From Streptomyces sp. VRA16 Mangrove soil (GTDB lineage: Bacteria > Actinomycetota > Actinomycetes > Streptomycetales > Streptomycetaceae): a stretch of 64,000 nucleotides of DNA. The position numbers were made by a program, and so were the translations under genes. Each line of letters begins with the position of its first letter. Within the stretch, counting starts at the first letter, position 1. Below are positions 33,932 through 42,163 of the stretch, piece by piece. The stretch lies in assembly GCF_017377775.1 (NCBI RefSeq), contig NZ_JAFVLN010000020.1:111274-175273 (forward strand). The letters are read 5' to 3'. Below the pieces are notes generated by a model. The model was given only the letters and a program-made list of their open reading frames with translations. It was not told the origin of the DNA and ran no database searches.

Positions 33932-35266
33932 TCAGGTGAGCGTCAGAGTGAGCACGGCCGAGTAGGAGCCGGCCGGCGTGAACTGCGGGACGTTCAGCGA
34001 CAGCCGGGCCCCCGCGGTGAACTCACCGCCGGTGTGCGCGGCGTCCGGCGCCGAGGCGAGCGTCGCCCCCTGGGAGCCGATGTTCACCGGTGAGCCCGCC
34101 TTGCAGGTGCTCGGGCTGCCCGTGGTGGTGACGCAGGTCGGCGTCCAGCCGAGCTTGTCGGCGCCGATCGTCGCCCCGCCGGGCCCGGTGAAGTCGGTGA
34201 CCTTGCCGGTCAGGGACCAGCCGGCGCTGCCGCCGCGGTAGTCCTTGACCGTCACCGCGTTCAGGTCGCCGCGCGAGCGGCCGCCCTCGCCGAAGTTCAC
34301 CGCGTTCATGGCGACGGTGTCCCCGGCCTGGGTCATCGAGAGCGTTCCGGCGGTCACCGAGGTGTTCAGCTTCTGACTGTCCGCCGGTACCGGGTTGTCG
34401 GTGATCACGGTGTAGGCGGCCGGGCCCGCGCCGTTCGCGGGGTCCCAGCCGGTGCCCTCCCAGGCCACGATGCCGACGGTCGCCGGATCGTTGATCTGGG
34501 GCCGGAAGGTGAAGTCGCCGGTGGACGTCGACTTCGCGGTGATCCGGTCGGCGGTCGGCGCGGTGCCGTTCCAGCCGGCCACCGTCACGTCCGTGACCGG
34601 GGTGAACTTCGCCCCGGTGACGGTCACCCGGTCGCCGGCCTTCCCGGACGAGGTGCCGAGCGAGATCGTGCGCTCGTTGACCGGGGTGCCGCTGCCGGTG
34701 GCCGTGATCGTCTCCGAGACGGGCGCGGGCGGGTTCGTGACCGTGCAGGGCGTGTCCAGCTCCATGATGTAGCTGGTGTGGATGTTGTAGTCGCCCGGCG
34801 ACAGCTTGATGTCGCCCGGCTCGGTGACCTTGAACGTGCCGGTCATGGAGAACGACGGGAAGACGCCCTTGCCGGGCACCGGGTCGTTCTTCTTCGGCCC
34901 CGCCACCGTGACCTCACCGCTCTGCGCGCCGGTGAGCTGCACCTTTCCGGTCGGCGTCATGATGTCGGCGGGCAGCGCCAGCTCGGTCGGGTTGCTCGCG
35001 GCCGCGGTGACCACGGTGTACGTGACGGTGACGGTGTCGCCGACCTTGGGCGCGGCGTTGTCGACCTCGACCTTGGCGGTGGTGGTGCCGTCGATCGGCG
35101 GGAGCCCGGCGATGGCGGGCGGGATGCAGTGGGTGGCGAAGTCCACGGCGGTGGAGTCGGCCGCGGCGGCTCCGGCCGGGCAGGCGAGCGCCCCGCCCGC
35201 CGACGCGAGGAGTGCGACGGTGCCGAGCAGCGGCGCCCAGCGGCGGTGTCCCGGGGCCGCCCTCAC
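33932..35266 (-). CDS. Large secreted surface protein with WxL-like C-terminus
   Basis: 444 residues beginning at GTG 35266, which overlaps the stop of the upstream gene (GTGA). A signal peptide (WAPLLGTVALLASAGGALACPAGAAAA) is followed by several Ig-like beta repeats, with TVTYTVVTAAASN, a Gly-rich KAGDRVTVTGAKF segment and DVTVAGWNGT. It ends in a strand-rich region finishing AGARLSLNVPQFTPAGSYS and ALTLTL-like residues, as in WxL domains. There is no transmembrane anchor or LPXTG. It probably associates with the wall through the DUF916 partner encoded 38 bp downstream. Confidence 0.72.
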   Translation of the reverse strand: MRAAPGHRRWAPLLGTVALLASAGGALACPAGAAAADSTAVDFATHCIPPAIAGLPPIDGTTTAKVEVDNAAPKVGDTVTVTYTVVTAAASNPTELALPADIMTPTGKVQLTGAQSGEVTVAGPKKNDPVPGKGVFPSFSMTGTFKVTEPGDIKLSPGDYNIHTSYIMELDTPCTVTNPPAPVSETITATGSGTPVNERTISLGTSSGKAGDRVTVTGAKFTPVTDVTVAGWNGTAPTADRITAKSTSTGDFTFRPQINDPATVGIVAWEGTGWDPANGAGPAAYTVITDNPVPADSQKLNTSVTAGTLSMTQAGDTVAMNAVNFGEGGRSRGDLNAVTVKDYRGGSAGWSLTGKVTDFTGPGGATIGADKLGWTPTCVTTTGSPSTCKAGSPVNIGSQGATLASAPDAAHTGGEFTAGARLSLNVPQFTPAGSYSAVLTLTLT

Positions 35267-35793
35267 CGCGCGGCCTCGTAGACGAAGGGTCCGGGCTGCT
35301 GCGGCCCGGTCAGCGAACAGGTGACGGTGATCCCGGCGATGACCATCTTCAGCGAGCCGCCGCCCGCCTCCAGGACGTCGCCCGGCGCGACGGTGCCGTC
35401 CAGCGGCCCGACCTGGACGCCGCTGCCGGCCTGCATCTCCGGGTTGCGGGTGCCGGAGAAGGCGGTGGTGCCCGTGGACGTGCCCGACTTCACCAGGGTG
35501 AGCGTGGACTGGATGGTGTCGGCGGCGACGTGCACGGGGGTGGTGATCTCGATGGAGCTGAGGGTCATGGTGGCCGCGGTCCCGTTCTGGGTCGCGGTGA
35601 GGGTCGCCTCGCCGCTGCCGTAGATGCCGCAGGAGGCGTCGACGGTGGCCACCTGCGGGGTGACGGCGCCCGCGGCCGGGGCGAGGCCGAGGCTCAGCGC
35701 GGCCAGCGCGCCCGCCGTGAGCGCCGCCGCGGCCATGGGTCCGCAAGCCGTCCGGGGTCTCTTGCCTGATCTGGTGCTCGATGTCGTCCTCAT
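35263..35793 (-). CDS. Small secreted beta-rich protein
   Basis: 176 residues. A signal peptide (Ala-rich helix, GPMAAAALTAGALAALSLGLAPAAGA) is followed by a beta-sandwich-like secreted domain: ASCGIYGSGEATLTATQ, ATMTLSSIEITTPVHVAADTIQSTLTLVKSG, and a second Cys in ITVTCSLTGPQQ. The two Cys may form a disulfide. Function is unknown. GAAAGGG precedes ATG 35793. It is the first gene of the surface operon. Confidence 0.75.
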   Translation of the reverse strand: MRTTSSTRSGKRPRTACGPMAAAALTAGALAALSLGLAPAAGAVTPQVATVDASCGIYGSGEATLTATQNGTAATMTLSSIEITTPVHVAADTIQSTLTLVKSGTSTGTTAFSGTRNPEMQAGSGVQVGPLDGTVAPGDVLEAGGGSLKMVIAGITVTCSLTGPQQPGPFVYEAAR

Positions 35794-36062
35794 CGGAGCC
35801 CTTTCCCGTTGCGGCCCGCGAACGGGCCGACGTCCAGGGGCGCGGCCGGGCGGCCGCGCCCGCGGCGCACCGCGACGTGCCGTCGCCCGAACCGGCGGGC
35901 GATGGCGTGGGGGACGTACGCAGATCGTTCACGTGAGCGGGTGCGGCGCAGCACGCGGAGCATTTCTGACGCCCCGTCATCTCGCGGGGCGGACGTCCAT
36001 TGATGCGCAGGAACCGTGAAGACGCAAGAGGTGTACGGGAGTCGTCCCGTGCGGAAAGCACG
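35794..36062. other. Promoter region of the surface-protein operon
   Basis: No gene is supported in this 270-bp stretch between the transglycosylase terminator and the surface operon. It should hold the promoter for 35793-32907. No clear -35/-10 pair stands out. Confidence 0.5.
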
Positions 36063-36092
36063 CGGCCCCCGGCGCACGGGCGCCGGGGGCCG
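36063..36092 (-). terminator. Terminator of the transglycosylase gene
   Basis: A perfect 13-bp inverted repeat (CGGCCCCCGGCGC / GCGCCGGGGGCCG) with loop ACGG, 27 bases after the stop codon at 36119. Confidence 0.88.
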
Positions 36093-36118
36093 GGTGGGAA
36101 GAACGGTTCGGGCGGGCC

Positions 36119-36496
36119 TTACAGGCCGGCCTTGGCGCCGCACACCGGCCAGGCGTTCGCGCCCTGCGCGGCGAGCACGGAGTTCGCGACGTTCATCTGC
36201 TCCTGCGGGGTGGCCAGGTGGGCCGAGGAGGCGTACTGGGTGCCGCCGTAGGCCGCCCAGGTCGACGGCGTGAACTGGAGGCCGCCGTAGAAGCCGTTGC
36301 CGGTGTTCGCGGCCCAGTTGCCGCTGGCCTCGCACTGCGCCACCTGGTTCCAGGTGGACGCGGACGCACCGGTCGCGGCCGACGCGGAACCGGAGCCCGC
36401 GATGACCATCGCGCCGCTCGCCCCGACGAGGGCGGCGGTGGCGGCCAGGCGGCGGACACGGGAGGAGCGGGCGGGGTTGCGAAGGGCGGAGATCAC
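36119..36496 (-). CDS. Transglycosylase-fold (resuscitation-promoting-factor-like) secreted protein
   Basis: 125 residues from GTG 36496. A twin-basic N-terminus and signal peptide (RRLAATAALVGASGAMVIAGSGSASAA) is followed by an Rpf-like transglycosylase domain: STWNQVAQCEASGNWAANTGNGFYGGLQFTPSTWAAYGG, with catalytic Glu in CEASGNW, and a second Cys in WPVCGAKAGL. It would cleave peptidoglycan during spore germination or growth. AAAGG lies 8-10 bases upstream of the GTG. Confidence 0.9.
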   Translation of the reverse strand: MISALRNPARSSRVRRLAATAALVGASGAMVIAGSGSASAATGASASTWNQVAQCEASGNWAANTGNGFYGGLQFTPSTWAAYGGTQYASSAHLATPQEQMNVANSVLAAQGANAWPVCGAKAGL

Positions 36497-36881
36497 GAAG
36501 CGGAACCTTTGTTCGGGGACGGGGAGGGTCGCCGGGCCGGGGGTCCGGCGCATCAGGCAACCGCTCCACCGTGACGGCTGCGCACCCCCGCCCTCAGCAG
36601 GCGAAGGACACACCGGGCGGGACCTTGGTCCCGGCCGCGCGGCCGGCATCGCCGGGACTTCGGTCCCGGGCCGAAGGTCCCGCCACCCGCTCCCCGCGCC
36701 GCCTCGGCCGCGACGCACGGCGCCCGCCCGCGCCGGGTACTCGGGCCCCGGCGGGGGCGGGCGTGAGCGTCCTCACCCCGGGCGCTTTCGTGTGACAAGC
36801 GCCGCAGGAAAAGGGCGAGTTGGCGTGACCCAGCCCACTCGCCCCCTCGGCCGGCCCGGTCGCCCGGCCGGCCCGGCCCGG
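36497..36881. other. Long structured 5' region of the Rpf-like gene
   Basis: No gene is supported. On the minus strand it contains several strong stem-loops (for example GGGACCTTCGG / CCGAAGTCCC around 36650-36680, and CGGCCGCGCGGCCG nearby). A long structured leader before an Rpf-type gene recalls the c-di-AMP riboswitches known for such genes. I cannot find the conserved 3' part of that riboswitch here. Confidence 0.45.
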
Positions 36882-37235
36882 TCAGCCGGCCTGCAGCGCG
36901 GCCTTCACCTCGCCGTCGGCGCCGGCCAGGAACACCGGGGTCCCGGCCCCGCCCAGATCCCGCACCGCCGCCAGATCCTCACCCGGCAGGGCATCGACGG
37001 CGGAGACGACGGCCGCCGCCTCCAGGGACTGCGCGCCGGACGCGACCGCCATGGCGACGGCGGTCTGCAGCGCGCTCAGCTTCAGCGAGTCGAGGGCGAC
37101 GGTGCCCGCGACGTAGGTGCGCCCGGTCTCGTCGCGCACGGCGGCACCCTCGGGCACACCGTTGCGGGCCCGCGCGGAGCGGGCCAGGGTGACGATCTTG
37201 CGGTCCTCGGGGCCGAGGTCGGTGCTGTCAGTCAT
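36882..37235 (-). CDS. Cytidine deaminase-like protein lacking zinc ligands
   Basis: 117 residues with the cytidine-deaminase-like layout (VTLARSARARNGVPEGAAVRDETGRTYVAGTVALDSLKLSALQTAVAMAVASGAQ). It contains no Cys and no His at all, so the HAE/CAE and PCXXC zinc site is absent and it cannot be a normal deaminase. Orthologues in Streptomyces usually lie next to era and the corC-ybeY-phoH genes. The role may be structural or regulatory. Confidence 0.8.
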   Translation of the reverse strand: MTDSTDLGPEDRKIVTLARSARARNGVPEGAAVRDETGRTYVAGTVALDSLKLSALQTAVAMAVASGAQSLEAAAVVSAVDALPGEDLAAVRDLGGAGTPVFLAGADGEVKAALQAG

Positions 37236-37312
37236 GGAGTGAGCATAAGGAGGCGCCGGGCGACGGCTTGACTCAGGGACGCCCGGTTCTTACGGTGACC
37301 CTAATAACTAAC

Positions 37313-37352
37313 CAGTTCGTACATTACTGGCGGTGCTGCCAGTACCGCCAGT
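37313..37352. promoter_or_regulatory. Operator-like palindromes upstream of the alcohol dehydrogenase
   Basis: ACTGGCGGT (37326-37334) and ACCGCCAGT (37344-37352) form a perfect inverted repeat around GCTGCCAGT. A CCAGT to the left pairs with the same ACTGG. The region just upstream is AT-rich (CTAATAACTAACCAGTT), so promoter and operator overlap here. The cognate regulator is not encoded adjacent. Confidence 0.6.
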
Positions 37353-37421
37353 ACCGCAAGAGCTGCGCGGCGCAGCGCACGCGGCGCGTGCCGGCCGAGG
37401 ATGGATCCCGAAGGAGCCCGT

Positions 37422-38399
37422 ATGAAGGCCGCGGTCCTCACCGCCCCCCACCACCTCGCCGTCGTCGACGACCTGCCGGAACCGGTCGCGGGCCCCGGCG
37501 ACGTCGTCGTGGCGCTCGAAGGGCTCGGCGTCTGCGGCTCCGACCTCTCCCTCCACGACGGCCATCGCGCCGTCCCCGGCACGCCCTGGGTCGTCGGGCA
37601 CGAGGCGTTCGGCCGGATCGTCTCCGTCGGACCGGCCGTCACCGGACACGAGGTGGGGCGCCGGGTCGTCGTCGAGCCGAACTACGCGTGCCTGGAGTGC
37701 GCCGACTGCCGCCGCGGCCGCACCTCGGCGTGCGCGCGCCGCGCCATCGTCGGGATGAACTCCCCCGGGCTGCTCGCGGAGCGCTTCGCCGTCCCGGCCG
37801 CGTACGCGCACGTCGTACCGGAGGAGCTGGCCCCTGAGGACCTGGCCGCGTTCGAGCCGTTCGTCGTGGCGCGCACGGCGGTGCGGCGCAGCGAGATCAC
37901 CAAGGGCGAGCGGGCCCTGGTCCTCGGCGCGGGCGCGCAGGGCCTGCTGCTCAGCCAGTCCCTCCTGGCCCGCGGCATCGAACCGGTCATGATCGAACTG
38001 CACCCCGGGCGGCTGGCCCGCGCCGTCGAACTCGGCGCCACCGCGGCCCGCGCCGACGACCACGGCTTCCTGTGGCTGTACGAGACGACGGGGGTCGCCC
38101 AGGCCCTGGAGGCGGCCGTCGCCCGGCTCGCCGCCGGCGCGACGATCACCCTGGTCGGTCTGGACGCGGCGCCGCTCCCCCTCACCATGGAGCAGGTGGT
38201 GCGCGGCCTGTACACGATCCGCGGCTCGCTGATCTACGACCACCCGCACGACTTCCGGGCGGCTCTGGACGATGTCATCGCGGAGCGCGTCCGCCCTTCG
38301 GTGGCGCTCACGAACCGGTACGCCTTCGAGGACGCCCCGCGCGCCTTCGCCGAGGCCCGGCGCCAGCCGGGCAAGACGTGGATCGAGGGGCCCCGGTAG
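37422..38399 (+). CDS. Zinc-dependent alcohol dehydrogenase, MDR family
   Basis: 325 residues. Catalytic zinc ligands are in GLGVCGSDLSLHDGH and GHEAFGR. The structural zinc loop is CLECADCRRGRTSAC. The Rossmann motif is LVLGAGAQG. The family includes sorbitol and threonine dehydrogenases; the substrate is not readable. GGAG lies 6 bases before ATG 37422. It is flanked by a palindromic operator upstream and decayed DNA downstream. Confidence 0.9.
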   Translation: MKAAVLTAPHHLAVVDDLPEPVAGPGDVVVALEGLGVCGSDLSLHDGHRAVPGTPWVVGHEAFGRIVSVGPAVTGHEVGRRVVVEPNYACLECADCRRGRTSACARRAIVGMNSPGLLAERFAVPAAYAHVVPEELAPEDLAAFEPFVVARTAVRRSEITKGERALVLGAGAQGLLLSQSLLARGIEPVMIELHPGRLARAVELGATAARADDHGFLWLYETTGVAQALEAAVARLAAGATITLVGLDAAPLPLTMEQVVRGLYTIRGSLIYDHPHDFRAALDDVIAERVRPSVALTNRYAFEDAPRAFAEARRQPGKTWIEGPR

Positions 38400-38843
38400 C
38401 GGCGGCTCACCCGGCCACCGGGTACACCGATCCGCGCCGCCCCTCGGGCGAGGCCGGCCACTCCAGCTCGGCGGCGGTGTCCGCCTCCGGCAGCGGGGTG
38501 TGCAGGACGACGGTCAGATCGCGGCGGGCCGGCACCCTCGTTCGGCGCCCAGGGCGCACTCAATCTCCTCATAGGGATCCACAAGATCGTGGTCGAGTGG
38601 ATTCTGCCCTTCGTGTGACAGCGATCAGCCCCGACCGAAAGGCCGGGGCCGAAAGCGGCGGGCGCTCCATACAGGCGCTGCCGTTCCGAGTTTCCCTGGT
38701 AGGCGGCCCGGAGCGGTGGCGTCGTCGCGCACCCTCAGTCCATTTTGCCGTTGAGCCCCGCCGTTGGCGAGGCCCAGTCGGGCCATTTCGCGGCATGCCT
38801 GGTGGCACGCCTGAACTTCACGCCCGCATCTCGCGCCGGGACT
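38400..38843. other. Intergenic region with two gene-end fragments and a hairpin
   Basis: On the minus strand 38406-38530 reads as a protein end (DLTVVLHTPLPEADTAAELEWP and on to a TGA). On the plus strand 38538-38618 reads GALNLLIGIHKIVVEWILPF and ends in TGA. Neither has a start, and I cannot identify either. A stem-loop with a GAAA loop (GCCCCGACC / GGCCGGGGC, 38628-38649) follows. These look like truncated gene ends from a rearrangement. Confidence 0.55.
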
Positions 38844-39200
38844 TCACGCCCGGTCGAGCTTCAGGCGCTCCGCCCGCGGCAGCCCCGCCACCACCAGGTC
38901 GTAGGAGTCCTCGACCAGTTCCCGTACGAACCGGTCCGGCAGGTCGCCCGCGCTCACCGTGTTCCAGTGGCGCTTGTTCATGTGCCAGCCGGGCACGACG
39001 AGGCCCTCGTGCTCCCGGCGGAGGCGGAGCGCGTCCTCCGGGTCGCACTTCAGGTTCACCGTCAGGGGCCGCGCGTCCAGCGTGCTCAGGGCGAACATCT
39101 TGCCGAGCACCTTGAAGACCGAGGTCTCCGCGTTGAACGGGAAGTCCTCCACCGCCGCGTTGAACGACAGGCACAGGGCGCGCAGCTCCTGAGGTGTCAT
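38844..39200 (-). CDS. MmcQ/YjbR family protein
   Basis: 118 residues: MTPQELRALCLSFNAAVEDFPF, then KVLGKMFALSTLDARPLTVNLKCDPEDALRLRREHEGLVVPGWHMNKRHWNTV and LVEDSYDLVVAGLPRAER. This is the complete MmcQ/YjbR fold, a DNA-binding-like domain of uncertain role. Its start overlaps the stop of the upstream CorC-type gene. Confidence 0.88.
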   Translation of the reverse strand: MTPQELRALCLSFNAAVEDFPFNAETSVFKVLGKMFALSTLDARPLTVNLKCDPEDALRLRREHEGLVVPGWHMNKRHWNTVSAGDLPDRFVRELVEDSYDLVVAGLPRAERLKLDRA

Positions 39201-40480
39201 GTCCTCTGCTCCCCCACCGGCTCCACGAGCACCGTCACGATCTTGTTCCGGCGGCCCGCGGCGGCCTCCGCCGTCAGCCGCAGTTCCCGCTCGTCGGGCA
39301 GCGTCACCAGCGCGGAGGCACCCGCGATCGGGACCCGGCCGAGCGCCTTGGCGAGGAGTCCGCCGACCGTCTCCACGTCCTCGTCGTCGTACTCCTCGAT
39401 GCCGTACAGCTCACCGAGGTCGGTGATGTCGAGGCGGGCCGTGACCCGGTAGCGGTCGTCGCCGAGGTCCTCCACCGGCGGCAGTTCACGGTCGTACTCG
39501 TCGGTGATCTCGCCGACGATCTCCTCCAGGATGTCCTCGATCGTCACGATGCCGGCGGTGCCGCCGTACTCGTCGATGACGACCGCCACGTGGTTGCGCA
39601 GCTGCTGCATCTCGCGCAGCAGGTCGCCCGCGTTCTTGGTGTCCGGGACGAAGGTGGCCGGGCGCATCGCGGTGGAGACCAGCTCGGCCTCGGAGTCCCG
39701 GTTGATGTGCGTCTTCCTGACCAGGTCCTTCAGGTAGACGATGCCGACGACGTCGTCCTCGCTCTCGCCGACGACCGGGATGCGGGAGAAACCGGAGCGC
39801 AGGGCGAGGGTGAGGGCCTGGCGGATCGTCTTGTAGCGCTCGATGACGATCAGGTCGGTGCGCGGGACCATGACCTCGCGGACCAGCGTGTCGCCGAGCT
39901 CGAAGACGGAGTGCACCATGCGGCGCTCCTCGTCCTCGATCAGCGACTCCTTCTCAGCGAGGTCGACCATGGCGCGCAGCTCGGCCTCGGAGGCGAACGG
40001 GCCGCGGCGGAAGCCCTTGCCGGGCGTCAGCGCGTTACCGATCAGGATCAGCAGGGGCGGGATCGGGCCCATGATGCGGGCCAGCGGCAGCAGGACGTAC
40101 GCGGCCGCCGTCGCCGTGTTCAGCGGGTGCTGGCGGCCGATGGTGCGCGGGGAGACCCCGACCGCCACGTACGACACCAGCACCATCACGCCGATCGCCA
40201 CGAGCAGCGCCTGCCAGGTCGCGCTGAACTCCTCCAGGCACGCGTACGTGACCAGGGCGGCCGCCGCCATCTCGCAGGCCACGCGCACAAGGAGCGCGAC
40301 ATTGAGATAGCGGGTCGGGTCGGCGGCGACCTGCGCGAGCTTCGCGCTGCCGCGCCGCCCGGACCGGACGGCCTCCTCGGCGCGGAAGCTGGAGGTACGG
40401 GCGATGCCCGCCTCGGCGCACGCCGCCAGCCACGCGACGACGACCAGGGCGACGGCGCCCGCGATCAACGAGAAACTCAT
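39197..40480 (-). CDS. CNNM/CorC-type membrane protein (hemolysin family)
   Basis: 427 residues. The N-terminal DUF21 domain has three to four helices (SLIAGAVALVVVAWLAACAEAG, VLVSYVAVGVSPRT). Two CBS domains follow, with VMVPRTDLIVIERY and FVPDTKNAGDLLREMQQLRNHVAVVIDEYGGTAGIVTIEDILEEIVGEI. The C-terminal CorC/HlyC domain is DDRYRVTARLDITDLGELYGIE. It may act in magnesium/cobalt homeostasis. The ATG at 40480 overlaps the TGA of ybeY. In Streptomyces this gene is part of the phoH-ybeY-corC operon. Confidence 0.93.
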   Translation of the reverse strand: MSFSLIAGAVALVVVAWLAACAEAGIARTSSFRAEEAVRSGRRGSAKLAQVAADPTRYLNVALLVRVACEMAAAALVTYACLEEFSATWQALLVAIGVMVLVSYVAVGVSPRTIGRQHPLNTATAAAYVLLPLARIMGPIPPLLILIGNALTPGKGFRRGPFASEAELRAMVDLAEKESLIEDEERRMVHSVFELGDTLVREVMVPRTDLIVIERYKTIRQALTLALRSGFSRIPVVGESEDDVVGIVYLKDLVRKTHINRDSEAELVSTAMRPATFVPDTKNAGDLLREMQQLRNHVAVVIDEYGGTAGIVTIEDILEEIVGEITDEYDRELPPVEDLGDDRYRVTARLDITDLGELYGIEEYDDEDVETVGGLLAKALGRVPIAGASALVTLPDERELRLTAEAAAGRRNKIVTVLVEPVGEQRT

Positions 40481-40974
40481 GACACGGTCGGGGCCGGGGA
40501 CGGGCCCTCCATCCCCTTCTCCGCGCGCCAGCCGTCCACGATGGCGGCCTGGAGACCGAACATCTCGGCCTTCTCGTCGGGCTCCTCGTGGTCGTAGCCC
40601 AGCAGGTGCAGCACTCCGTGGACGGTGAGCAGCTGGAGCTCCTCGTCCATGGAGTGCTGCGTCGGCGCCTCGGCGCCCTGCTTGGTGGCGACCTCGGGGC
40701 AGAGCACGATGTCGCCGAGCAGGCCCTGCGGGGGCTCCTCGTCGTCCTTGGCCGGCGGACGCAGTTCGTCCATCGGGAAGGACATGACATCGGTCGGCCC
40801 CGGCAGGTCCATCCACTGCACGTGGAGCTGCTCCATGGCGTCGGCGTCCACGACGATCACCGAGAGCTCGGAGAGCGGGTGGATGCGCATCCGCGCGAGT
40901 GCGTAGCGGGCGATGTCGAGGATCGCCTGCTCGTCGACCTCGGTTCCGGACTCGTTGTTGACGTCGATCGACAT
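40477..40974 (-). CDS. ybeY: Endoribonuclease YbeY
   Basis: 165 residues. The zinc site HGVLHLLGYDHEEP (HX3HX5H) and the family motif DVMSFPMDE are present. YbeY matures the 3' end of 16S rRNA. It lies 15 bases after phoH and overlaps corC, so the three genes form an operon. Confidence 0.95.
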   Translation of the reverse strand: MSIDVNNESGTEVDEQAILDIARYALARMRIHPLSELSVIVVDADAMEQLHVQWMDLPGPTDVMSFPMDELRPPAKDDEEPPQGLLGDIVLCPEVATKQGAEAPTQHSMDEELQLLTVHGVLHLLGYDHEEPDEKAEMFGLQAAIVDGWRAEKGMEGPSPAPTVS

Positions 40975-40989
40975 GGCGCTGTTGGTTCT

Positions 40990-42024
40990 CTACTTCCCTC
41001 GGGGGCGGCCCTTGTGGGTGCCGTTCTCCGTACCGTGCTCGGTGTCGTACTTCTCGTACGCGTCGACGATACGGCCGACCAGCTTGTGCCGGACGACATC
41101 CTGGGACGACAGGCGCGAGAAGTGCACGTCGTCCACGCCGTCCAGGATGTCCTGGACCTGGCGCAGACCGCTCTTCGTGCCGTTCGGCAGGTCGACCTGC
41201 GTCACGTCACCCGTGATCACGATCTTCGAGTCGAAGCCGAGGCGGGTGAGGAACATCTTCATCTGCTCGGGGCTCGTGTTCTGGGCCTCGTCCAGGATGA
41301 TGAAGGCGTCATTGAGCGTGCGACCCCTCATGTACGCCAGCGGCGCCACCTCGATCGTCCCCGCCGCCATCAGGCGCGGGATCGAGTCCGGGTCGAGCAT
41401 GTCGTGCAGCGCGTCGTACAGCGGGCGCAGATACGGGTCGATCTTCTCGTAGAGGGTGCCGGGCAGGAAGCCGAGGCGCTCGCCGGCCTCCACCGCGGGG
41501 CGGGTCAGGATGATCCGGTTGACCTGCTTGGACTGGAGGGCCTGGACCGCCTTCGCCATGGCGAGGTAGGTCTTACCGGTGCCCGCCGGGCCGATGCCGA
41601 AGACGATCGTGTGCTTGTCGATCGCGTCGACGTACCGCTTCTGGTTGAGCGTCTTGGGGCGGATGGTGCGGCCGCGTGAGGAGAGGATGTTCTGGGTGAG
41701 GACCTCGGCGGGGGTCTCCGAGCCGTCGCCCTCCCCGTTCTGCGTCGCCTTCAGCATCGCGATGGAGCGCTCCACGGCGTCCTCGGTCATCGGTGCTCCC
41801 GTCCTCAGGACCAGCATCATCTCGTCGAACAGGCGCTGGACGAGGGCCACTTCGGCGGGCTCTCCGGTCGCACTGATCTCGTTGCCCCGGACGTGGATGT
41901 CGGCCTCCGGGAAGGCCCTCTCGATCACTCGCAGCAGCGCGTCCCCCGACCCCAGGACCTCGACCATGGGGTGCTTGGCCGGGACGGTGAACCGCGCGCG
42001 GGCGCTGGATGGTGTCTGCGTCAT
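40990..42024 (-). CDS. phoH: PhoH-family ATPase
   Basis: 344 residues. Walker A GPAGTGKTYLAMA and Walker B AFIILDEAQNTSP, with GRTLNDAF and the conserved NKMFLTRLG-type block, define the PhoH domain. The N-terminal portion has a KH-like region (ERAFPEADIHVRGNEISATG). The enzyme is linked to RNA metabolism. It is the first gene of the phoH-ybeY-corC-mmcQ group. Confidence 0.94.
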   Translation of the reverse strand: MTQTPSSARARFTVPAKHPMVEVLGSGDALLRVIERAFPEADIHVRGNEISATGEPAEVALVQRLFDEMMLVLRTGAPMTEDAVERSIAMLKATQNGEGDGSETPAEVLTQNILSSRGRTIRPKTLNQKRYVDAIDKHTIVFGIGPAGTGKTYLAMAKAVQALQSKQVNRIILTRPAVEAGERLGFLPGTLYEKIDPYLRPLYDALHDMLDPDSIPRLMAAGTIEVAPLAYMRGRTLNDAFIILDEAQNTSPEQMKMFLTRLGFDSKIVITGDVTQVDLPNGTKSGLRQVQDILDGVDDVHFSRLSSQDVVRHKLVGRIVDAYEKYDTEHGTENGTHKGRPRGK

Positions 42025-42126
42025 GAGCCGGGCCGGTGGCCCTCTGCTTCCTCCCGAACAGGACGGCTGTTACACCGCCAAGGGTACGGCGCGGATATGA
42101 CAACGCCGAGTGGGTTTCCGGATACG

Positions 42127-42153
42127 GCCGGGGCCCACGTGACGGGCCCCGGC
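42127..42153 (-). terminator. Terminator of the acetyltransferase gene
   Basis: Perfect 10-bp stem GCCGGGGCCC / GGGCCCCGGC with loop ACGTGAC, immediately beyond the stop codon at 42164. Confidence 0.85.
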
Positions 42154-42163
42154 GGCGCTCCGG

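Noticed and set aside
36497..36881. c-di-AMP (ydaO) riboswitch upstream of the Rpf-like gene
   Set aside because: Position fits, but the conserved GACAGCTAACCTCG-type 3' segment known in actinobacteria is absent, so I list it only as a structured leader.
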